Source: Burkholderiaceae bacterium (lineage in GTDB: Bacteria; Pseudomonadota; Gammaproteobacteria; Burkholderiales; Burkholderiaceae_C). Taken from it: a DNA stretch of 34,554 nucleotides. Made by a program: the position numbers and the translations under genes. Positions 1 to 6,999 of this stretch are shown here, in pieces. Position 1 is the first letter of the stretch, and each line of letters opens with the position of its first letter. The notes under the pieces are model-generated. The model worked only from the letters and a program-made list of their open reading frames with translations, ran no database searches and was not told the origin of the DNA. The stretch covers positions 1 to 34,554 of the forward strand of contig JAISNB010000037.1 of NCBI GenBank assembly GCA_031276435.1, written 5' to 3'.

Positions 1-111
1 CTCGTGCGCTACGAAAAGCTCGAACGCAGTTTCCTCGCCCTCAACCACCTCGCGGCGGCCATCATCGCCTTCCGCAAGGTGCCGTTGACCGTTAATATTA
101 TTTACGGATAG
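1..111 (+). mobile_element. C-terminal end of an IS5-family-like DDE transposase (truncated by window start)
   Basis: Frame 1 reads LVRYEKLERSFLALNHLAAAIIAFRKVPLTVNIIYG* ; the RYEKLxxxFLAxxHLAAAII pattern resembles IS5-type transposase C-termini. IS end not identified. Confidence 0.7.
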
Positions 112-238
112 ATTCTAAGCACAACCAATACGCGCCGCGAACAATTTCCTGCCCATGCCATGGCGCTTGCTTTGGCGATGTGGCGCGCCAGGCAGCCTCG
201 GTTCTTGTCTTTTCTTGCCCGCTATGCGCGGGGATGCC

Positions 239-454
239 GCAGGGCGTGGTGGGGCCTGCGCTCATGCGGCTCGATAGCGTTGCAGACAGGGCAGTCCCTG
301 TGGCACGCGCGGCAGGCGGCAACGCGCACCGAGACTCTTCGCTGCCGTGCCGGGCGGGCGCTTGGGCAGCGTTGGGGGGTGTTGTTGTCTCATTGCACCA
401 ACAGTTTCAAGTTTTGCACGTGTGCAGGCATTTTTGCCAAAATTTGAGAACAAA
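239..454 (+). repeat. Copy 1 of a diverged non-coding repeat located upstream of the YtkA-peroxidase-DoxX operon
   Basis: Shares with 3749-3961, in the same order: gcagacagggcag, caggcggcaa, 22-nt cgctgccgtgccgggcgggcgc, ttgtctcattg, gagaacaaa. Confidence 0.75.
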
Positions 455-526
455 CCCATAAAATACTACTACTAAATCATTACTATTTTGTCTTTCCGGG
501 CGACCAAATACAGTATATGGTTGTAA

Positions 527-603
527 CTATACAAATTTGGAATGCCTGCTGCTCCAGGCGCGGAGCAATCCCAGCAGGCTGCATGACACGAAAATTTGTA
601 TAG
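527..603. promoter_or_regulatory. Nested inverted repeat in the leader/promoter region of the first peroxidase operon
   Basis: CTATACAAATTT (527-538) / AAATTTGTATAG (592-603) perfect 12-bp arms; inner GCCTGCTG (544-551) / CAGCAGGC (572-579); innermost GCTCC (551-555) / GGAGC (562-566). Confidence 0.65.
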
Positions 604-632
604 AATCGCAGCTTTTCCCACCTTTGAGCCGC

Positions 633-1061
633 ATGGTGAAGTTTTCTCTGAAGCACAGGCTGGACTTTTTGACTGGACGCTTCCTCTCTCTTGCCACGCT
701 GTCGGGGGCTGTTGTGTTGCTCATGTGCTGTGCGTTCTCTGCTGCTGCGCGCGCGGCTTCGAACGAAGTCGTGGTGAAGCCCGGTGTCTTGCCAGTACCG
801 ATAACTATCAACAAATTCTACGAATTTCCACTGGTGGTTAGCGATGCGAACGGCGCTGGCGTACCAGGGCTGGGTCTGAAAATTCGCGGGCGCATGCCCG
901 AGCACGCTCATGGGCTGCCCACAGAGCCTCAAATCGTTGATGAAGGCGAAGGACGCTACCGGGTCAAAGGATTGAGCTTCAATATGCCAGGCCAATGGGT
1001 GATAGAAATTCTGCGTGACGGTGATTTGCTGTTTCGACAGAAATTCATGGTGCGGTTTTGA
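633..1061 (+). CDS. YtkA/FixH-like secreted or membrane-anchored protein
   Basis: Signal-peptide-like N-terminus MVKFSLKHRLDFLTGRFLSLATLSGAVVLLMCCAFSAAARA; motif GRMPEHAHGLPTEPQ...GRYRVKGLSFNMPGQWVIEI typical of YtkA-like domains. Start chosen downstream of ORF-track start at 537. Confidence 0.7.
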   Translation: MVKFSLKHRLDFLTGRFLSLATLSGAVVLLMCCAFSAAARAASNEVVVKPGVLPVPITINKFYEFPLVVSDANGAGVPGLGLKIRGRMPEHAHGLPTEPQIVDEGEGRYRVKGLSFNMPGQWVIEILRDGDLLFRQKFMVRF

Positions 1062-1069
1062 AGTTCATC

Positions 1070-2323
1070 ATGTCCAGGGTTTTGCTGGCCTCCTGCGGAT
1101 TGGTTTTTACTCTGCTGCTCATCCTGTTTCTGATGTTCCACCACACCCATGCCGGGAGTATGCATTCGATGTGGTCAGACGACGATATCGCCGTTTTACG
1201 GAGTTTGCGTTTTTCCACACAAGACGTTGCCGACAAGAATCGCTCCAATGAACTGCTTTTCCGGGAGGATGCCATCGAGTTGGGCAGGCGCTTATTTCAC
1301 GATACTGGCCTGAGCGGTTCTGGCAAAGTGGCCTGCGCGTCCTGCCATCGGCCGGAAGATGGTTATCAGGACACGCAGTCCATTACCTACCAGCTCGATC
1401 CGGACGCAATGCATCGCGCGCCCGGTTTGCTGGGAGTCGCTTTACAGGACTGGTTTTTCTGGGATGGTCGCGCGGACTCGCTCTGGAGTCAGGCGCTGGT
1501 TGTTATCGAAAGCCCGATGGAGATGGCGTCGAGCCGTTTGTACGCGGTGCGGCATCTGTGCACGCAATATGGGGGAAACTTTTCCGAGCTGCTACAAAGT
1601 TGCCGCGGGGTCGACCTGTCCGCCGTGCCCGTGCACGCCTCGCCGCGAGTGGCTGATGAGAACTGGAGAAATCTTGGCGCCGAACAGCGGGATAAGATCA
1701 ACAAACTGTTTGTCGTTATCGGGAAAAGTATTGCCGCTTTCGAGGCCGGGCTGATGCCACCGATCTCCCGCTTTGATCTTTATGTCGATGCGCTTGTCGA
1801 AGGCAATCATGCCAGGGCCGCTACGCTCCTGGATGAAAAAGAATTGGCTGGATTAAAGCTGTTTCTTAATACGCAGATCACCGGCTGCATCAATTGTCAC
1901 AACGGCCCGATGTTCTCCAGTTCGGGTTTTTTTGCCGTCGCAACCGACACGCCGGGAAAGCCGGAGCATGACCGCCAGCGTGGCGTTGGCATTTTGCTTG
2001 ACAGCGAATTCAACTGCCTGAAATGGGACGAGGGCGATTCCGGGGGCTGTCCCAAACTCCAGTACATCAAGAACGATCCCGCAGAGACGACGGGCGCCTA
2101 TAAGGTGCCCTCGCTGCGCAATCTTCGTCATGCGCCCGCTTTCATGCATGACGGTAGTCTTCCGAATCTCGGAGCCGTCATCGAACACTACCGGACTCCC
2201 GCAATTTTTCCCTTGCGGCATATTGATATTCGTCCAGCGGCAATGCTGCCGCATCAGCGCGAGCAATTGCTCGCTTTTTTAAATGTACTTGGAACAGGCG
2301 TTTCTCGCCAGGAACCTCAATGA
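1070..2323 (+). CDS. Di-heme cytochrome c peroxidase / MauG superfamily protein
   Basis: Two heme motifs CASCH and CINCH; YKVPSLRNLRHAPAFMHDGSLPNLGAVIEHY signature; N-terminal membrane/signal segment. Alternative TTG start at 1058 overlaps the upstream stop. Confidence 0.88.
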   Translation: MSRVLLASCGLVFTLLLILFLMFHHTHAGSMHSMWSDDDIAVLRSLRFSTQDVADKNRSNELLFREDAIELGRRLFHDTGLSGSGKVACASCHRPEDGYQDTQSITYQLDPDAMHRAPGLLGVALQDWFFWDGRADSLWSQALVVIESPMEMASSRLYAVRHLCTQYGGNFSELLQSCRGVDLSAVPVHASPRVADENWRNLGAEQRDKINKLFVVIGKSIAAFEAGLMPPISRFDLYVDALVEGNHARAATLLDEKELAGLKLFLNTQITGCINCHNGPMFSSSGFFAVATDTPGKPEHDRQRGVGILLDSEFNCLKWDEGDSGGCPKLQYIKNDPAETTGAYKVPSLRNLRHAPAFMHDGSLPNLGAVIEHYRTPAIFPLRHIDIRPAAMLPHQREQLLAFLNVLGTGVSRQEPQ

Positions 2324-3303
2324 AAAATAAATTTTTCCTGTTGCCCTTGTTGTCCTTTTTTCATCTGGCAGCGCAAGCGCATGTGCAATGGTTTGTTACG
2401 ACCGAGCAGATGAAGAATGTTTCCCTGCCGCTGGACATGGTGAGCCTGTGGCTGACTGTGGGCGTGCTGGCCTGCACACTGGTCGCGGTGCTGTTGACCC
2501 GGCATGCCAGCATCTCTTCGATCACGGAGCAACTGCTTTGCCGCATTCCCGTGTTTGACCACCGGCTGTATCTGGTGTACTTCATGACCTTGATTGCTGT
2601 TTTTCTTGTCATGATCCTGCTCCAGGGCGGATTTCTCGCGCCCAACCTGATTTTGCCGCAATCCCTGTTGTCACTCGGCGTTTTGCTGCAAGCGGCCATC
2701 GTTGTCTGTGCGACATTCAGCACGTCGCTGGCAGGGATTGTGATGCTGATTACGACGCTGTTCGTTGTGTTCGTTTTTCCATCAATATCGATCAATTACG
2801 TGTTCGAGCTTGGCGCCATCGGCATTTTCATGGTGTTGAACGGGCCAGTCATCAGTACTGTGGATCAATGGATGCTGCCTGCGTGCAAGTCGGAACGGTT
2901 TTGGAAGCTTTCTGTCCGGATTCTCCGCATGGGTATCGGTTTGCAACTGGTCGTACTCGCCCTCACGGAAAAATTGATATATCCGGGTTTGGGGCTTGTT
3001 TTTATCGAGATGTATCCGTTTTATAACTTTTTCATCCTCCTCGGACTGGATCAGGTAAGCAATTTGCATTTCATTTATTTCATTGGTATTTCCGAATTGG
3101 TGTTGGGATTGATGTTGATGTTTGGCATTGCCAGCCGCCTGGTGCTGGTGGCGTTGGCCGCAGCCTTTACGACAACCGCCATTATCCACGGCGTGCATGA
3201 AATTCTGGGTCACCTGCCGATTTTCGCCGCCGCCGTTATTTTGTTGCTGGAATGCGTCAATCAAGCCAGACCGCGAGGCCAGTCCCGCAAGAAAGGTGTT
3301 TGA
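2320..3303 (+). CDS. DoxX-like multi-pass membrane protein
   Basis: Signal peptide ending AQA|HVQWF, several hydrophobic segments, C-terminal ISELVLGLMLMFGIASRLVLVALAAAF DoxX-like region; ATGA overlap with upstream peroxidase. Confidence 0.65.
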   Translation: MKNKFFLLPLLSFFHLAAQAHVQWFVTTEQMKNVSLPLDMVSLWLTVGVLACTLVAVLLTRHASISSITEQLLCRIPVFDHRLYLVYFMTLIAVFLVMILLQGGFLAPNLILPQSLLSLGVLLQAAIVVCATFSTSLAGIVMLITTLFVVFVFPSISINYVFELGAIGIFMVLNGPVISTVDQWMLPACKSERFWKLSVRILRMGIGLQLVVLALTEKLIYPGLGLVFIEMYPFYNFFILLGLDQVSNLHFIYFIGISELVLGLMLMFGIASRLVLVALAAAFTTTAIIHGVHEILGHLPIFAAAVILLLECVNQARPRGQSRKKGV

Positions 3304-3554
3304 GGATGTTTCCTGAAAAATCAATGAGATGCCACGGAGCCGGACGGAGCGGGAATATGCAGGGTTTTGCTAACGGCATCTTTTTGTGAATGACAAGTTA
3401 GTTCTTGGTACTGCGTTCAAAGGGATGCGCCGCGCGGCAAACCGGGGCCATGCACACAGGGCATTGTTGCGGGCGGGAACGAACCGCCGCCCAGAATAAG
3501 TTGTTCCAATCTTCCGGGCGCGGCGTTCTCTTCTCTTAACCCGGAAGCCTGCTC

Positions 3555-3780
3555 ATGAAGAAAAAGTGCTGCCCGCGCAATGCAGGCGCTGGCAGCCGCT
3601 TGTGCATGCCGCCAGCGATGGCGCTGAGCGCGCAGGATTGCAGCGCGAACGAACCCACCCAGTCCCCCGCACTGGATAAGGAAGGTCGGCCCCCGGCAGA
3701 AATGACTTCAGACGACAGCAAGTAAGTGGTCTTGCGCCTTATATGTCTCAGGGCATGGTGGTGGAGTAGCGCGTGTGATC
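3555..3780 (+). pseudogene. Decayed 5' fragment of a di-heme peroxidase gene, paralogous to the gene at 4089
   Basis: Nucleotide-level similarity by eye: 3505-3765 vs about 4050-4345 (e.g. ggcgctggcagccgcttgtgcatgccgccagcg / ggcgctggccgtcgcttgcatgttgccagcg; gcgcaggattgcagcgcgaacga / gcgcaagatcgcagcgcaagcga; gtcttgcgcctt / gtcttgcgcctc). CASCH codons replaced by tgc gcc tta tat gtc (CALYV). Confidence 0.65.
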
Positions 3781-3961
3781 GATCACGGGCCGATGGCGCC
3801 GCGCGCGCAGACAGGGCAGAGACCCTGGGGGCGCAGGCAGGCGGCAATGCTACCGAGTCTCGCGCTGCCGTGCCGGGCGGGCGCCTGGCAGCGTTGAGCG
3901 GGATTTTTGTCTCATTGTGACAACATTTTTGCGCGTGGGCAGGCCAAAAAATGAGAACAAA
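3749..3961 (+). repeat. Copy 2 of the diverged non-coding repeat, upstream of the second peroxidase gene
   Basis: Same ordered blocks as 239-454; includes 22-nt identity cgctgccgtgccgggcgggcgc at 3863-3884 vs 340-361. Confidence 0.75.
3907..3923. promoter_or_regulatory. Candidate regulator-binding palindrome TTGTCTCATTGTGACAA
   Basis: Arms TTGTCTCA / TGTGACAA match 7 of 8 positions; the left half (ttgtctcattg) is conserved in copy 1 (385-395). Confidence 0.5.
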
Positions 3962-4088
3962 GTCACACTTTTGGACTATTTTTTTGTTGTCATGCGCTTC
4001 AAAGTGACCAACTCCCGTATAGTGAAGGCTACTTCAAAGTAGCTGCCGTCCAAGCCTTGGGCGCGCGGCGTTTTCATGACCGACCTGT

Positions 4089-5132
4089 ATGAAGCACTAT
4101 CCAAAAAATGTTGTCCGCAGAGCGCGGACACTGCTGGCGCTGGCCGTCGCTTGCATGTTGCCAGCGGCGGCGTTGTACGCGCAAGATCGCAGCGCAAGCG
4201 AGCCGATCAAGCCCCTGCCGCCCAAACCCGCGCTGGATGCCAAGAAGGTCGAGCTGGGCAGGCTGTTGTTCAATGACGCGCGGTTTTCCGATGACGGGTC
4301 GGTGTCTTGCGCCTCGTGCCACAAGGTCGAGGCGGGCGGGGCCGATGCGGGGCGCAAGCTCTCTGTTGGGGTGCGCAAGCAAAGCGGAACCATCAACTCG
4401 CCATCGGTGCTCACGGCGGCCTACAACTTTCGCCAGTTCTGGGATGGTCGCGCCGACACGCTGGAAAACCAGATTCCGCATGTGCTGAGCAATCCGCGCG
4501 AGTTTGGCAGCACCTGGCCCGCGGTGGTGGCGCGCCTGAGCGCCGATCCCAAGCTGGTTGGCGCCGTCAAGGAGGTGTACGGCACAACCGCGCTTTCGCA
4601 GCGCAATCTGAGCGATGCCATCGCCACGTATGAACGCTCGCTGCCGGAGCCGTCGCGTTTCGATCAATACCTGCGTGGCGACAGCCAGGCCATTACCGAG
4701 GATGAGCGGCAAGGCTACGTCAAGTTCAAGTCGTATGGTTGCATTGCCTGCCACCAGGGCGTGAACGTGGGCGGCAACATGTATCAGCGCTTGGGCGTGC
4801 TGGGCGATTACTTCAACGACCGCGGCGGCCCGCTGACCACGGACGACATGGGGCGCTTCAACGTGACCCGGCGCGAATCGGACCGGCACGTCTTCAAAGT
4901 GCCCAGTCTGCGCAACGTGGCGCTGACGCCGCCTTATTTCCACGATGGCTCGGCCACCACTTTGGAGCAGGCCGTGCAGGCCATGTTCAAGTACCAGTTG
5001 GGCCGCAGCGCGCCGCCGCAGGATGCCGCCCAGATCGTGCAGTTTCTGCGCGCGCTGACGGCGCAATCGATTGAAAAGAACCAGCGCGGCGCTACCACCG
5101 CCGCCACGGCACAAGCGAGCCAGAAGCCATGA
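4089..5132 (+). CDS. Di-heme cytochrome c peroxidase
   Basis: Heme motifs CASCH and CIACH, NVGGNMYQRLG, HVFKVPSLRNVALTPPYFHDGSATTLEQAVQAM; signal peptide. Confidence 0.92.
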   Translation: MKHYPKNVVRRARTLLALAVACMLPAAALYAQDRSASEPIKPLPPKPALDAKKVELGRLLFNDARFSDDGSVSCASCHKVEAGGADAGRKLSVGVRKQSGTINSPSVLTAAYNFRQFWDGRADTLENQIPHVLSNPREFGSTWPAVVARLSADPKLVGAVKEVYGTTALSQRNLSDAIATYERSLPEPSRFDQYLRGDSQAITEDERQGYVKFKSYGCIACHQGVNVGGNMYQRLGVLGDYFNDRGGPLTTDDMGRFNVTRRESDRHVFKVPSLRNVALTPPYFHDGSATTLEQAVQAMFKYQLGRSAPPQDAAQIVQFLRALTAQSIEKNQRGATTAATAQASQKP

Positions 5133-6967
5133 AGCCCAGAACCCGAACCTTTGTCTCCTGGCTGATTGGCTTGCTGCTGGCCGCCCTGGCCTTTGGTGTG
5201 CTGGGCTTTCTGGTGGTCAAAAGCCGCAGCTACGACTCGCAACTGCGCACCGATCTGGTCGCCAACCTGCGCGATTTGCGCGAGATGAACGCGCGGCTGG
5301 ACGTGGATGTGCTGCGCTCGCGCAATGGCCTGAACAACGACTACGACCCGTTGGGCGAAAACTTGCAGGCCATCCAGAGCGTCAATGAGCGCCTGATGGC
5401 GCAAGCGGCCAACGCCCGCATGGATGCCACAGCCCTCAAGAATCTGGCCGATGTGTTCCAGCAAAAGCTCAATGTCATCGACGACTTCAAGGCCACCAAC
5501 GCCATTTTGCTGAACTCGCTGCGCTACCTGCCCACGGCCATGGAAGATGTGGAAAAAAATCCGCAGGCCGACGCCGACTTGCGCCTGCGCGTCAACCGGG
5601 TGGTGGCCGACGTTTTTCGTGCCAGCCTGCTGAGCGATTCGATCAACGCGCAGCAGGTGCGCGCCCAGTTGCGGCAGGTCATCGAGAACGTGGCCATCAC
5701 GGCGGGGCCTGAATCGGAGCTTGCGCAAATCGCGCAGGGCTTTCAGCTTCACGCGCTCACCATCTTGCGCCAGCGCGAAACCGAAGTGACCCTGTTCGAG
5801 CAATTGCAGGCCATTCCGATGCGCAGGCAGCTCGATGCCGCGCAGTCATCGCTGGAAGCGCAGTTCGAGCTACGGTCCGAAGGCAGCGAGATGTACCGCG
5901 ACTTCCTGGCCATCTACTCGGCCGTCCTGTTGCTGGGGCTGTTCTACATCGCCTGGCGTCTGGCGGCCAGTTACCGCCTGCTGGCGCGTGCCAATCGCCA
6001 GCTTGGCGAGGCCAACGCGCATCTGGAGCAGCGCGTGGAAGAGCGCACGCACGACCTCAACCGCGCCATGGAAGACCTCAAGGCATCCGAGGCCGACCTG
6101 ATCCAGTCAGAAAAAATGGCCTCGCTGGGGCAAATGGTGGCGGGCGTCGCGCACGAGATCAATACGCCGCTGGGCTACGTGCGTGGTACCGTGGAATTCA
6201 TGGATGGCGTCATGGGCGGCAACATCCACCCGTATTGCGAGCAAACGCGCCAGCTTCTGCAAGCCATGCGCAAGCCCGACGCCACCGAGGACGAAATCCA
6301 TCAAAACTACGAAACGGCGCTGGCGAGCATGGAAAACATGGACGCGCAGCTCACGAGCGATTTGCAAACCGCGCTGAAAAACAGCCTGCACGGGCTGGAC
6401 CAGATCAGCGAGATCGTGCTCAACCTCAAGAACTTCAGCCGCCTCGACCGCAGCCGCAACACCTTGTACAAGGTAGAAGACGGCATCGACAGCGCCTTGC
6501 TGCTGGCCAAGCAGCAGGTCAAGCACCGCAAAATCGTCAAGATGTACGGCAACACGGTGCCCATCCTGTGTGCGCCCTCGCAAATCAACCAGGTCATGCT
6601 CAACCTCATCACCAACGCAGTGCAGGCCACCACCGAAGAAAACGGCACCATCACCATCACCACGACCCACAAGAATGCCGACACCATTCAGATCAAAGTG
6701 GCCGACAATGGCAAGGGCATACCGGAAGATCAGCTTGGGAAAATCTTCGATCCCTTCTACACCACCAAGGCCATTGGCCAGGGAACCGGGCTTGGGCTGT
6801 CCATCGTGTACAAAATCATCGAACAGCACAAGGGCAAGATCGAAGTCTTTTCCAGGCCCGGGGTTGGAACGCTGTTTTCCATAGAGCTTCCCGTCGGCAG
6901 CGCGGACAAAAACGAACCCGGGGCGGAAACCACCACAAGCGGTGAGTTGCTGCTCCTGGATGATTGA
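5129..6967 (+). CDS. Membrane sensor histidine kinase, probable DAHL-type N-terminal sensor domain
   Basis: Two TM segments flanking an all-alpha extracytoplasmic region; H-box VAGVAHEINTPLGYV; HATPase motifs NLITNAVQA, DNGKGIP, GTGLGLSIV; ATGA overlap with upstream peroxidase. Confidence 0.9.
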   Translation: MKPRTRTFVSWLIGLLLAALAFGVLGFLVVKSRSYDSQLRTDLVANLRDLREMNARLDVDVLRSRNGLNNDYDPLGENLQAIQSVNERLMAQAANARMDATALKNLADVFQQKLNVIDDFKATNAILLNSLRYLPTAMEDVEKNPQADADLRLRVNRVVADVFRASLLSDSINAQQVRAQLRQVIENVAITAGPESELAQIAQGFQLHALTILRQRETEVTLFEQLQAIPMRRQLDAAQSSLEAQFELRSEGSEMYRDFLAIYSAVLLLGLFYIAWRLAASYRLLARANRQLGEANAHLEQRVEERTHDLNRAMEDLKASEADLIQSEKMASLGQMVAGVAHEINTPLGYVRGTVEFMDGVMGGNIHPYCEQTRQLLQAMRKPDATEDEIHQNYETALASMENMDAQLTSDLQTALKNSLHGLDQISEIVLNLKNFSRLDRSRNTLYKVEDGIDSALLLAKQQVKHRKIVKMYGNTVPILCAPSQINQVMLNLITNAVQATTEENGTITITTTHKNADTIQIKVADNGKGIPEDQLGKIFDPFYTTKAIGQGTGLGLSIVYKIIEQHKGKIEVFSRPGVGTLFSIELPVGSADKNEPGAETTTSGELLLLDD

Positions 6968-6999
6968 GACAAACCTGAAAACCAGGGAGAAAACCACAA

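Noticed and set aside
160-461. Small overlapping ORFs in copy 1 of the repeat
   Set aside because: Reading frames are not preserved in copy 2 (indels), so the conservation is better explained at DNA level.
6235-6945. His/Gln-rich ORF inside the kinase gene (HHHHHH tract)
   Set aside because: Alternate-frame translation of the histidine kinase.
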